A stretch of 64,000 nt of DNA from Ambrosia x helenae. Taxonomy: Eukaryota > Streptophyta > Magnoliopsida > Asterales > Asteraceae. This document shows, in pieces, positions 43,838-55,059 of this stretch. Under the pieces are notes generated by a model. That model made no database searches and was not told the DNA's origin. It saw nothing but the letters and a program-made list of their open reading frames with translations. The stretch is taken from contig CM061230.1 in assembly GCA_030844895.1 (NCBI GenBank), positions 1,094,705 through 1,158,704 on the forward strand. The letters are read 5' to 3'. Position numbers and translations under genes: made by a program. Numbering within the stretch: the stretch's first letter is position 1; each line of letters begins with the position of its first letter.

Positions 43838-44599
43838 ACTTAGAATATTCATAATAAATTCATTTTTTATCCAAAAATTATGAAAATTTAGGTGTAACAT
43901 CTTGACACCATAAAGAAAATTTCCACACTTTTATTTTCTTGAAAATGTCTTATTTTTTTATTTTTATTGAATTAAATTGTTTTAATAATATTTAATTGAT
44001 TAAAAATTCATTTTTAATGATTTTAATCTCAAACTTTTTGGGAAATTATTTCTAATAATCGTGAACTGAAATAAAAATTATTGGTTAAGAAAACATTCAT
44101 TTTTATTCATTTTCCTATTTTTAATCATTTAAACTTGATTTAAAATCATTAAATCAGTTTTAAATGCAAATAAATTGAGAAAATTATTTTCATTGATTTA
44201 CATCAGGAAGCATTCATTTTCTATAAAAATAATATTTTTGGATCATGTTTTGTATTTTTAGTTTTATTTATGTTTAATTAGACATAATTAATCATTTATT
44301 TATTTATACTATTTAACATCTATTTATAAATATTTTTCTTATAAAATAGAAATATTCTTATGTTTGAAAGTATTAATTCTCATTTGTTGGATCATTGTAT
44401 AACTCATAATTATTGGTTCAAATATTTATGATTATTGTATTTATTTACAGTAATTTAGTTAAAATAATTAACTAAATTATCTTGTATTAATTATTCAAAC
44501 ATATTTTTATCTAAATATTCAATTGGTAATAATTATATTACCTAAACCACATTTACGAACTTTGATATATTATTTTTGATATACAACTTTTACATTAAT
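43838..44599. other. AT-rich intergenic DNA
   Basis: Very AT-rich, with no recognisable gene or element. Confidence 0.4.
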
Positions 44600-46398
44600 T
44601 CGATTTATCATAAAAACTCTAAATCCCCAAATCGACATAGCAAACCCTAATGCCTTTACTTCGGTAACCCATCTACATTTCCATTCGGAGCCCCGCCAGG
44701 CGACCAGGAGGGCGGCTCCGGCACTCACCACGGGGATGACCAGCAGTAGCACATGTCGCGATGCAACTTTTATTTGTTTTCTTTATTTCATTTTGTACTG
44801 TACTTATTCCGGGTGCTTGCACCCAAGACATCTTTTATTTTTGTACTTGTACTGTTTATTTCCTTTCAATATTTTATTTTAGTTGGTTTGGTTTGTTTGG
44901 ATGACGATGATGAGTGGGTTTGATGTGTTTGCTTTTTGTCAAGAATGTTGATTATGTAGGAAATTGGGGAGCACCGGTGTGGATGCTCTATGCTGGTTAT
45001 TGCCCTGATTTTTTCTTCGACACCAGAGGAGTATTATTCTCCTTTTTTGCACTATAGTTAGCTATTTCATAAACGCTTTCTATTTTCACATTGGGGACAA
45101 TGTGAAGTTCGAGTGTGGGGAGTGATTATATCTTGTTTGTCCTCTATATGAATATATATGTTATAAAAAAAAACTTTTAAGTTGTAAGTTGATTATCTTG
45201 TGTATAGTAAACAATTTCGGCTTACAAAAAAAACATCAAGCCTAACTGATTTTTGACAAAGATAGCTACGGGCATGACAAATAGATATGATACTAGCATG
45301 ATAAATTTGTACACTTGCACCCATTTCCTTCCGGTTACGTGAGCTTCTGAGCCGATAGTATAGATTATTTCATTTCTTGATGCTTATTGAGTGAACCGGA
45401 TGTTTTGTGCAATTTAGAATTTGTCATTAGCATGCTTGTTTAGATCAGATATGTGTGAGACTGTATGAAAATGATTGAGGCACTTAGGATACCCTTTTGA
45501 TTTAGCCTTTTCTTTTCGTTTTATCCGTTTCCCGCACCCAAATGTTATCCACTAGTTAACCCTGTTGAGCCTATATCCCGTGTTTTTTCTTATTTACGAC
45601 ACCATTTCACCACTTAACCAAATTTAGCATTTTTATTTTAAAACTTTTGTGTTGAAACTCGGTGTAGGTTATTGTTTGACTCGTTTTGCGTTGTATATAG
45701 TTCATGTTCGGGATTATATATTTAGATCCCGTGTCTTGTGTATATTCGTGTTTTAGTTATCAATTATATTCGATATTGTATGTTATTATTAAAAAATTCC
45801 AGAAAAATAGAACACCCTAAAATAGGGTGAATTAATAGTGTTCGAGCAGTTTTCAGGGCTTTAAAGTTAGAATTTTTGTGTTTAGCTCAAATTAAATAAA
45901 AACCGCCTATATTTGCGAGTGTTTCGTATAGTTCGTGTTTGTTTCTATTAGTTAGACGTAGTAGCCGAGTTTTAGCCATTTAGTCACTGTAAATATCCAT
46001 TCCACACCCTTACCTTTGCCTATCATTACAACCCTTTTAAGACCTCTTGACTTGTGCTTTTTCACACGTTAGTTGGTGAAGATTAGATCTTTTGAAAAGC
46101 TTATGATATTGCACGATTCATTGTCTTGACAATTGAGCGATTTACACATACACATTACACGTATGTATCATAAATAAAACCGAGTGTGTGTGAACATGGT
46201 GAGTCGTGTATGGGTTTGCGTGCTATGTTGATCGGAAGTGAATCATTGTCGTTTAGTTGTCTTGTCGCCTGTTTATATATGTTGGCTTGAAACTTATCTG
46301 TACAGGTTATTTTGTCTTTGTTGCTATTTGGCGAGTTTTTCGTTTATTTCTGTTCAGTTGTTTGCTTAAGGACAAGCAAACTAAACTGTGGGGAGGTT
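44600..46398 (+). mobile_element. 3' internal region of a Ty3/Gypsy (Tat/Athila-like) retrotransposon
   Basis: Starts within an open segment ending YFGNPSTFPFGAPPGDQEGG...DDQQ-stop (44658-44750). Then comes the long non-coding tail typical of this group, with ACATTGGGGACAATGTGAAG and GAGTGTGGGGAG at 45088-45122, and finally a polypurine tract TGTGGGGAGG (46388-46397) directly before the LTR. No pol domain or 5' LTR is in the window, so it is a partial copy. The lineage is inferred from the GTGTGGGGAG tail pattern. Confidence 0.6.
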
Positions 46399-46623
46399 TG
46401 ATATACGTTAAAATATACATATATAAGTCCCCGATTAAACTCCCAAATTGCGCGTTTTTTGACTGTTTCTACATGAATTCGGTACTTAATCGCTTTGTAT
46501 TGTTTTTGTAGGTCTTAAACGGCACCCCAAAGGCGAAGTTGAAGAAAACGGGCAAAATCTGGACGAAACGGACATTTCCTGAATATTCAGAAGCTACTGA
46601 CCAAAGTGATCTGCACTGCCAGT

Positions 46624-46910
46624 GCACGAGCTCGTGCAAAGATATTTCTCGGTAACACTGATCTGCACGGTCGTACAGACCTAGTGCACGATCGTGAAGA
46701 CTCATTTAGCTCGTGTGCACTGTCAGTGCACAAGCTAGTGCAACGTTGTACTCGAAAACTTCATAATCAGCACGACCGTGCAACCCTTGTGCACGACTGT
46801 GCACCTTTATCAGATATTATTCAACCCAATTGGTCCACTTGTTTGACAGATAGGCTGATGTCACGATCAAAATAAAGTGCACGGTCGTGCACTTTTATGC
46901 ACGACCGTGC
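46624..46910. repeat. Array of eight GTGCACGACCGTGCAC-like palindromes in LTR U3
   Basis: Copies at 46624-46637 (GCACGAGCTCGTGC, perfect palindrome), 46665-46676, 46686-46696, 46715-46731 (GTGCACTGTCAGTGCAC), 46770-46781, 46789-46804, 46877-46892 (GTGCACGGTCGTGCAC) and 46898-46910. The last ends 16 bases before the TATA box. Half-sites GTGCAC are kept better than the centres. Confidence 0.85.
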
Positions 46911-46926
46911 GCTTTTACGGAACTTC

Positions 46927-46933
46927 TATAAAA
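46927..46933 (+). promoter_or_regulatory. TATA box of the Gypsy LTR
   Basis: TATAAAA within CTTCTATAAAACAGGG, directly downstream of the palindrome array and at a plausible U3/R position. Confidence 0.6.
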
Positions 46934-47925
46934 CAGGGTAGAACCTACTTAGCAGAATATTGGGTATTTTTGGGACGATTCCGGGCAATTTCTGGAGCTG
47001 AAGACTTGCTGTGAATGCGAATAACAACCTCGGGATCCGAATCCATTATCATCATCCAATCCATCACAATTAGCATTTTATGGTTTGATCTTTAAACTTG
47101 AATCTTGTTCAAATCATGTTGTTTTAGCTTATATGTGATGATTATCTATTGTATTGACGGGTAAAAACAAGTAATATTTAGTAGTTAAAACAATCGTTTG
47201 TCTGAGATTGCATTTTATATGATTTTGGTGTTTTTCATGTTTGAATCTCGATGATCATATTGCAACCATGTTTCGTTGTTGTTGGATTTTTGGTTATCTC
47301 CGTATGACTTTGATGATTATTGTGTTGTGTTAGTCGGATACATGTTGAAAAACCGCCCGGTTAATCGATCGGTAGTAGACTAGTTGACTTGTTAATATGT
47401 TTACACCATTAAACTGGAAACGGGTATTGGTTTGGTTAAAGTCAGGCGAATAATAATTAGAAATGCTTATCGGCATGTAAAAGGGTTTAACAATCTTAAT
47501 GGTGTTGTTACTGATCTTTGACACGGTTGTTGATCTTTGTGAGTTATTTTAGTGGAAATGGCGATCTTAGTAGATTTGTGTTCAAAGTTGGTAAAATGGA
47601 ATTGTTTGTGATATGTTCTACTTTATGCTAGTCTCGGTGGTTGTATTGTGTATTCGGTATTGCTTTCCTTGATTAATGAGGTTAGAACACTCTTAATAGA
47701 TGACTAACTTATCTTTACAAGATTTGCATGAGATTATATCAATAGTAGCTCGCTAATGAACGATTTGAGGTGATTAACGTGTATTATCGTGTTAGCTTTC
47801 CGTATAGTTGTCATGTTAGGATTCCCGAAAGGGATACTAATTGTCTGAAAATGGGAATGTTGATCTCACACCTTTTTAACATATGTTATGTAGTTGACAT
47901 GCTAGGGTTGTTGTTATTATAATGT

Positions 47926-47964
<39 letters not shown>

Positions 47965-47967
<3 letters not shown>

Positions 47968-48384
47968 GAAGGATAAATTGAAAACCCTCTTGAGTTGAGA
48001 AAACCTCGGAAACCCATGTAAAAAATCAATTTTTTTTTTTTGAAAAAAATAACCAATGTAAAATACATGTTTTTAAGCATTTTGGGCCAAAAAAATATAA
48101 AAAGCGCCGAAGGGATTTTTTTTTTTTAAAAAAATAAACAAAGTTGCTAAAAAAACATATGTTTTCAGCTATTTGCTGTTTTTTATCAGGTGTAAACATG
48201 TGTTTTCGCAGCTTTGTTTATTTTTTTAAAAAAAATCCATTCGGCGCTTTTTTTATTTTTTTGGCCCAAAACACTTAAAAACATGTATTTTACATTGGTT
48301 ATTTTTTTCAAAAAAAATAATGATTTTTTACATGGGTTTCCAAGGTTTTCTCAACTCAAGAGGGTTTTCATTTTATAATTGCCC
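47965..48384. mobile_element. TA-flanked foldback element T7
   Basis: 420-bp palindrome between TA repeats, ends GGGGAAGGATAAATTGAAAA and its complement TTTTCATTTTATAATTGCCC. The arms share ACATGTTTTTAAGCATTTTG and AAAGCGCCGAA with T4. The centre has CATATGTTTTCAGC and TGTAAACATGTGTTTT. It is inserted in the Gypsy LTR. Confidence 0.85.
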
Positions 48385-48484
48385 TATATATATATATATA
48401 TATATATATTGTATTTGGAGTCTTACTTATGTTAATTTAGTATTTTAGAATTAATCTAATTCAAACAACTTCCTGCTATCTTTT

Positions 48485-48795
48485 TTTTGAACGGCCAACG
48501 AATTAATTCCGAGCACTCTCGGGCACCCTTTTGGCGAATCAGGTACTCGAGAGTACCCGGGCCACAAATTGCCACCAATTCCCGGGAAAACCCGACCACT
48601 CACCCGCCCGAAGGCACGACGGTGAAATAATCGGTAAAGCTGGTCAGGATCAGGACTCGAACCCAAGCCAATGGCCGGGTCATCCCTCATTCCCCCTCCA
48701 CCAATGTCCTCCAAATGTAGCTAGTGAGAATTGAACCCAAGCCTCCCATAGGAAACTTTTGACCCTCAACCAACTGGGCTATAAGTGTTGGACAT
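48485..48795 (-). mobile_element. tRNA-derived SINE, minus strand, 15-bp duplication
   Basis: Flanked by TTCCTGCTATCTTTT (48470-48484) and TTCCTACTATCTTTT (48796-48810), one mismatch. Plus-strand order: T tract, GAACGGCCAACGAATTAATT, a reversed B-box GACTCGAACCCAAGCC, and CCAACTGGGCTATAAGTG as the reversed 5' end. Sister copy at 51343. Confidence 0.85.
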
Positions 48796-48950
48796 TTCCT
48801 ACTATCTTTTACTTGTAAATCGGGGATAGAGTTTAATCGGGGATAGAATTTAAGTACTATTGCATCCGCTCGCGTCCATGGATCGATATCTGGTTCTTAT
48901 TTGAGCTTACTACATATATGATAAAGTACACTTGCCTTTTTATGTGTGTT

Positions 48951-49378
48951 TTAATGTTAAGGTCTAAACCATTTTTATAAATATTAATACTAAACGTGTG
49001 TTTATTTATCGCAAAAATTATGCGTATCTAGCCCCACGTCAAATAACTACATAGATTTGCTAAGAGATTTTTATCTAGCCCCATGTTAAGGATTTGTAAG
49101 GTTTATTGATGCAAATTTTCGAACATAAGATGTGATACAACGTAACAATTTTATCAACAAAGTTATACCCCGATGCTCTAATAAATAAAATGTATTTTCT
49201 ACTTCCAAAAAAACAAATCAAATCTCAGGAAAAAATAATCTAAAAACCAAAACCGAATATAATCAAAAGAAAGTCAAATCGTTGATAACAAATTAAACAT
49301 TCATATACTTTGCAACAAAATAATCAAATCAAATTTAAAATTAAAAAAAAAAAAACCTAAAAAAACATGACCTAATGT
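48951..49378. other. Intergenic, no gene
   Basis: AT-rich DNA and the 3' region of the minus-strand F-box gene. Nothing else seen. Confidence 0.4.
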
Positions 49379-50317
49379 TTACCAATGCATATCCTTGTGC
49401 GATTCATAGAACCTTGGTTGAACCCAAACAGCCGTACACTTACGTGTTTTGGTTGGAGAAACATCTATAGCTTCATTTAGATACACCATTGGATAATAAT
49501 CTTCCCGTTCATATGTTAATCCACAAACATTAACATATTCATCATCTTCAACATTCAACTCAAGATCCTTTTTAAACCTTTCAAACATTTTGTCTGAGTA
49601 TGAATAAGGCAACGGTTCGATATCTTTATTTGTCTCTCCACGAGTGACCACGATGTTGTACTGTGTCCCTTTCTTATCATTAACCGAAAATGTCAATAAC
49701 TTATTCTCACCATACATGTAGTAGAACATTTGGCTCTTGTGATCGAATGTTGCTCCCGAAACGGCGCCTACGCTGCGCGGGGTAATATTGTGTTGAGTCC
49801 AAGTCTTTTGCCCCTTTGAAATCATGTTTATTTGGAAATAAGAGTTTTCCATTTGGTTGATGATGGACACAATGCAGTTAGGGGAGGTGGGGGGTTCGGA
49901 AAACGAGGCCACGTGGCCTTCGAGTTGTTTTTGTGGGAAATCGGGGAGGGGGATTTTGGCAAAAGAGAATGGGCAAAAGAAGTACATTGATTCCTGTCTG
50001 TTTAAAAGTAGCCACCCTTGATATGACGCGAGACAAGTAGCGCCATCAAGGTCAGGAATGTGCCATTTGTAGGTTTTTGAGGCGTCTTTGTTGTAGATTA
50101 CCCATTTGGAATCGTCGGGTTTGTGGAATAGTAGCCATGGCTTTCTTGAAGATTCGATTTTCGCAGTAGAGGTGGTTGAGGCTAATCGAAATTCTTTGCA
50201 TGTACCTCGGAAACCTAAGAGTTCGAGTATTGGTAATCGAATGGCTATGAATGATAAAATCTCCATTGGAAGATCGATCCATGATCTTTGTTCATTCAAA
50301 TTCATATTGGTTCCCAT
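49379..50317 (-). CDS. F-box protein with DUF295/KIB-like C-terminal domain
   Basis: 312 residues, single exon, start MGTNMNLNEQ at 50317. Residues 13-47 (WIDLPMEILSFIAIRLPILE, then LLGFRGTCKEFRLAS) are an F-box, which would bind an SKP1-like adaptor in an SCF ubiquitin ligase. Residues 60-130 contain PWLLFHK, SYQGWLLLNRQ and PFSFAKIPLPDFP, the repeat-like part of plant F-box/DUF295 (KIB1-like) proteins. The C-terminal YYPMVYLNEAIDVSPTKTRK followed by TAVWVQPRF matches the DUF295 end. These families are large and fast-evolving, so substrate and role cannot be given. The frame is intact. A 5' leader exon near 51094-51160 (minus) is possible. Confidence 0.85.
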   Translation of the reverse strand: MGTNMNLNEQRSWIDLPMEILSFIAIRLPILELLGFRGTCKEFRLASTTSTAKIESSRKPWLLFHKPDDSKWVIYNKDASKTYKWHIPDLDGATCLASYQGWLLLNRQESMYFFCPFSFAKIPLPDFPQKQLEGHVASFSEPPTSPNCIVSIINQMENSYFQINMISKGQKTWTQHNITPRSVGAVSGATFDHKSQMFYYMYGENKLLTFSVNDKKGTQYNIVVTRGETNKDIEPLPYSYSDKMFERFKKDLELNVEDDEYVNVCGLTYEREDYYPMVYLNEAIDVSPTKTRKCTAVWVQPRFYESHKDMHW

Positions 50318-51342
50318 TTCTTGCTTTTGACATGCATTTTAACAAATAACTAAAGTCAATACACAAGTAGATGTAACATAGCAATCTTTTATATATATTT
50401 CTAATCATAATTAATACAATCTATTAAACATCTTTAGCAAAAATGTGGAATTAAAATATTAAGTTTTTGAAAAAAATTAAGGCACATGCTCAAATAATAT
50501 AATAATATAACTCATATATAGATAAAATTTTGCTCTAAGTAATGCTAGGGTGGAAAACCCTAAAAAAAATGTTAAAAGTTCTCTATATCATTGCTAAAGT
50601 TCCATATGTTGGTATGGCATGTAATTGACATGTCAATATCAAGATCTTTGTTACACATAGTGTAGTAGGGTTTCAAGTTCAGCTCTCTATGAACAAATGC
50701 AAGATTGAAAAATAGAAAAACGCCGAGATCTCATCTTTTTTATGGCGGCTAGATCACTCGGTTAAGTCTTTGGCCGTTAATCACCCAAGTCCCAAGGGTC
50801 ATATTACTGTCAGGTTGAACTGGTGTTACAGTTCGCCCTACCCTGAGATCTCCCGGATAAGAACCCCACCTAAATAAGTAAACATTCTCACCCTCACCAA
50901 AACCAATTGATCTGGAGATCATTGGCGTCGAGATCTCATCTAAAGGATACCGTTATGAGTTTAGATAATCCCTTTACATTAATCATTAGCTCAAAAAATC
51001 ATATTAATCTATTATGCATGTGTATGGATTAAAATAAGCAGGAATGAAAACAAACAAACTTATGATAATATTAAGATGGGAGTGAAGAGTACCTATGATG
51101 GTTTAGGGTAGAAGAGACGTTCGTAAGAGCATACGGTAACGGCGTGGAAGCTGTGGACCAAATACATATACACATATATATAGAGTGACTAGAGAGATCG
51201 TATAGGGTTTGTTAGCCCTCCGTTCAAAACTCAAATACCAACAAATTTCTGTTTATCCCTTAAATCTTACATATCTTACAAATTTATAAGAAGATAATCA
51301 TATATCTTTAATTTCAACATGTGATACAAATATACATTCTTA
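50318..51342. other. F-box upstream region; possible SINE-like segment
   Basis: Around 50740-50945 there is a GC-richer block (ATGGCGGCTAGATCACTCGG ... ACCCAAGTCCCAAGGG) that looks like an old SINE, but boundaries are unclear. 51094-51160, read minus, resembles a leader exon ending AACCATCATAG before GTACTC. TATATATAG near 51172-51182 could supply a TATA element. All tentative. Confidence 0.35.
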
Positions 51343-51530
51343 TTTTTTTGAACGGCCAACGAATCAATTCCGAGCACTCTCGGGCACCCTTTTGGCGAAT
51401 CAGGTACTCGAGAGTACCCGGGCCACCAATTGCCACCAATTCCCGGAAAAACCCGACCACTCACCAGCCCAAAAACACGACAGTGAAATAATCGGTAAAA
51501 TCGGTCGGGATCAGGACTCGAACCCAATAA
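51343..51530 (-). mobile_element. Truncated SINE, minus strand (sister of 48485)
   Basis: Opens TTTTTTTGAACGGCCAACGA and is about 90% identical to 48485-48665 through GGACTCGAACCCAA, then stops before the tRNA-like 5' end. No duplication found. Confidence 0.75.
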
Positions 51531-51850
51531 TCAAGGCAAGTCGTGTGACTCTCTAACTAAAAGTGTAAAACTATGTATTATGGTTCCGAATACCCTCTTT
51601 ATTTTGTGCGTTATCATCCCTTTCTTTTATTAATATTTTTTTAAAATAATTAATTTTTATTTTAGTTTTGTTAAATATTTAATTAGTGTTAAAATAAATT
51701 ATAAATAGATTTTTTTAACAATAAAAACTTATCTAGGTCCATTTAAATGTGATTGTTGTACTCATCTTTATAGTTGTTAAATGATATTTTATTAAATTTA
51801 ATTATAGTAATTTTTACTTCTTATATTTTCTTTATTTTATTTTAAAGGCT

Positions 51851-51881
51851 ACCCGTATATTCACACGGGTTTTACATCTAG
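51851..51881 (+). mobile_element. Helitron 3' terminus
   Basis: ACCCGT-ATATTCAC-ACGGGT hairpin (51851-51870) then TTTACATCTAG and host T (51882). Good match to plant Helitron ends. The body lies to the left and its 5' end was not found. Confidence 0.6.
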
Positions 51882-53781
51882 TATATAATAAAAGAAGGAA
51901 AAATCATTGTTTTAGCCATTGACTAATGTTTTTTTTACTAAATTGCCCATCTCCCATCTCTTTGACAAGACGACTCACAAGCTTCGAGACATCTCTAAGA
52001 GGTTTTCCGTGAGAACCAATAACTGAGTAACACGTGTTTAATATAATAAAATCCTTAATTTTTAAATATAGATATGACAAAAACAACACCCATTTTAAAG
52101 TTATACATGAGGATATCTCAATTTTTCAACCCTTCCAACCACATAAATCTTACTTGATTGGCACCTACACCCAAACATAATCTCCTCCCACTCTCTCCAC
52201 TGCTCTCTCTCTCTCTCCCTCCCTCCCTCCCTCCCTCTCTCCCCCCTCTCTCTCTCTCTATGGATCTTGGTGGCGGCGCATGGTTTCAGGGCCAAGGTGG
52301 TGTTGTGTTGGTAGTGATGATTGGGTGTTGTTTGTGTCAATGGATGGTTCTTCTTAGTGATGGTGGATCTTGGTGGCGGCGCGTAGGTCAAGGTGGCGGA
52401 GGTCTGTGTTCAATGGTGGGGTGTGGTTGTGGTGGTTCGTTTTCAACAGATCCGACGGGATACAGCTTAGTCGCCATCAAGACGTCATCGGAACGGAGTA
52501 GTAGGCAGCGGGGGGGAGGAGGATGAGAGAGAAACGAAGGGAAAAGATATTAAAGAAACCTAACATGTGGTGGTGGTGCCGGAGACGTCAGTCGGAGACT
52601 TCTTCGGCGCTCAGACGTCTGACAGGGGAGAGACACGTGGCGGATCTGTGTTGGTCCTCACGAGAAACCTCTTGGAGTCGCCTCGGGAAGAAACACGTTG
52701 CGTTTTTGTGTTGGTCATCACGGGAAACCTCTTGGAGTCACCTCGAAACTTGTGAGCCAGCCGTCTCTCCGAAAAGATGGAAGAAGGCTAATTTGGTAAA
52801 ATACCTTGGTCAATTGTCAAAATGGTGATTTTCTCATAAAAGAAAGCCTCTTTTGATGATATAGCATTCAATGAGACCATCATCCCATTATTTCCCTCCA
52901 AAAGTTTTTTTCTCTCTCATGTTTTTCCACAATTTTTAAACGTTAATAACTTTATATACATTCGATATTTTATAACATTAGAAATAGCAATTATTAGTTG
53001 AATTTTGTTTAATTTTTGACTCAATGGTTGACTTACTAATTAACTAGAGTTAGACCTCTTATTTCGGTCCAAAAAGTTTTGAACCCTTTATTTGGACCTT
53101 TAGATCAAGTTCAACTGACTAGTTGGTGGCCTTGCTACGACTTATTTAAAAGTCAAAAGAACCAAATAACTTTAGTCTACGTAGGTCCCACTAGCAACAA
53201 ACAAAACAACTCACACATTGTCGTATTTATTCTAAACTCTTTCTTATTCGTTGATCGTAACGTCTATAAAGAAGCAAGAATGAGGCCTCTTTATATAGTC
53301 AAATTACAATAGGGGTGTTTTGATATGAGGATAACACTAGGATTTTAGGGTGTTTGACAACAGGAATAGAATTAGACAAGGAGGGTATTTGGCTGCAAAC
53401 TTTATTAAAATCAAATATTATAATTAATAGTCGGGTGGTCGAGTATGACCCGACCCGTTAACGAGACCCGTAGCATTCGGGGTGTTACACAACTCAATAG
53501 ATCTATTAAAGTGTTCCATGGCTTTTGATAGCTAATGGCTACGATAAAATGTAAGTACGAGGACTATTGAGCTCATGAACCAAATGTCTCATGTTCCACA
53601 TGGCAGTCACGATAGAATATACACACCAAATGATATTTGTTTTAGTTTTGTAGCATGTTTGTCCCCTAGAAATGTAGAAATAGTAAAATGGAGTCGTGAA
53701 AGGAGAGTTTGTTGGTACATTATTTGTGGCTGATGATTATCAGTATTTGTCTGAATTGATAACAAAGGTCAACATGGAGTT
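51882..53781. other. Intergenic, low-complexity CT tract and short repeats, no gene called
   Basis: 52205-52260 is a CT/CCCT microsatellite. 52260-52530 is GT/GGTGG-rich with open frames of biased composition. A 57-bp unit (GTGTTGGTCCTCACGAGAAA, continuing CCTCTTGGAGTC) occurs twice at about 52647-52745. 53300-53480 resembles a small decayed element. No recognisable protein. Confidence 0.4.
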
Positions 53782-54268
53782 TGTTAGAGCATGTTTGTGA
53801 CCGTTGCTATGCAATTCAGTACATAGGCGAACATGGACTAGTCAATCGGACATGTCCATAAGCGAATATAGAGTGGGACGAACATGTTAATGGGCGAACA
53901 TGTGGTGACCTAGGCAAGCATGTTATAAGTTCGCATGAGACCCAACCCAGCGAACATGTTTAGTCATAAACTATATATATGTGTGTTAGGTTTAGAGTTT
54001 CTATGTAGAAGAGTTGCAACAGTTCTAGGAGGCAGAAATCAGATGTGATCTTAGTCAATTCCCTGACCTGAGATTGAGCTCATCTCGGGTCGACGTCCAT
54101 TCAACAACGTATGTATGTGTGTATGTATGAAGAATCTGTACCGACAAGTTTACTAATCAATAAAGAATGACTCTGGATATTACATGCATATTGTTAGTTA
54201 TTTATGTTGGTGGTTGATGTCTAAGAGTGATAATCATGAGCGACTTGTATCGTAGTATTGGTCTAACA
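53782..54268. mobile_element. Possible 487-bp Copia-type solo LTR
   Basis: TGTTAGAGCATG ... ATTGGTCTAACA gives TGTTAGA/TCTAACA inverted ends and a typical length, but the flanking pentamers (GAGTT, CGAAT) do not match. It contains several GGGCGAACATG-like motifs (53826-53960). Confidence 0.3.
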
Positions 54269-55059
54269 CGAATTTACAGGGGCGAAGGCATTCAATTATT
54301 AGAAATATTAAAATGCCTAGAAATTTCACCCATATGTTGACAGAGTTGTGCTTTCTAAAATGGCAACGAACCTTCAGGCACCATTTGCTCGCGCGACAAC
54401 CACCAAACTCGTAGGCCGTAGTCAAAGCTATTTCCTCTTCTTTGATCCAACGTCTTTGATTCAACGTCTTGCCATTTTAAAATTTTGTTTTATAAAAAGT
54501 TTTACAATTAAAAACGGTTAAATATGTGGGCCTTTTTTTTCTCCCTTCCCAGTTTTGCTAATGGACTGGCAAACCCAATCATGAGGTTCCCCCAATGACA
54601 TTGAGGGTGCTTATTGTATCTATGTGGCACAGTTTGTGACACCCGGCATGTTTGAGTCAACACTTTATGAACACATAAGTCTACCTTAGCGAGAAACGTT
54701 TATAAACAAACTTAACTGGGTTAGTTGAGTCGGGTCAGATTAGGATTGTCCAGGGTTCAATGATCTGGAGGATCATTGGGAGTCATTTTGGGGAATACAC
54801 TAGTACCGGGTTCCGTTGTTGGTGACATTACATGAACTAATTAAGTATATGTGTAGATTATGGGTCGTGTGGTGGATTGTATACTTATACTTGCTTAAAC
54901 GATGTACAAATGATTATACGTGCCTAAATATGCTAAACATAGACTATGGGTGCATGCTTATGTGTTAAGATGTGTTAGAATGCGTTAAACACGACAAACT
55001 GGAAAAAGGTTAACATGTGTTAAAAGTGCTGTTAACATGTGTTAAAAAGTGCTGATGAC

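Larger units (their letters stand above)
46399..48950 (+). mobile_element. 3' LTR of the Gypsy element, interrupted
   Basis: Begins TGATATACGTTAAAATATAC right after the polypurine tract. TATAAAA is at 46927-46933 and palindrome repeats precede it. The end is near GTACACTTGCCTTTTTATGTG (about 48930-48950) but is not fixed. A foldback element (47965-48384) and a SINE (48485-48795) interrupt it. No flanking duplication was read. Confidence 0.55.

Noticed and set aside
44570..44752. 60-codon minus-strand frame
   Set aside because: It is the antisense of the better-looking plus-strand retroelement segment ending at 44750.
52158..52828. Open frames of 100-120 codons over CT and GGTGG tracts
   Set aside because: Composition is driven by microsatellite and duplicated 57-bp units; no conserved motif, no matching splice structure.
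53782..54268. Firm call of a Copia solo LTR
   Set aside because: The ends and length fit but flanking pentamers differ, so it is kept only as a low-confidence feature.
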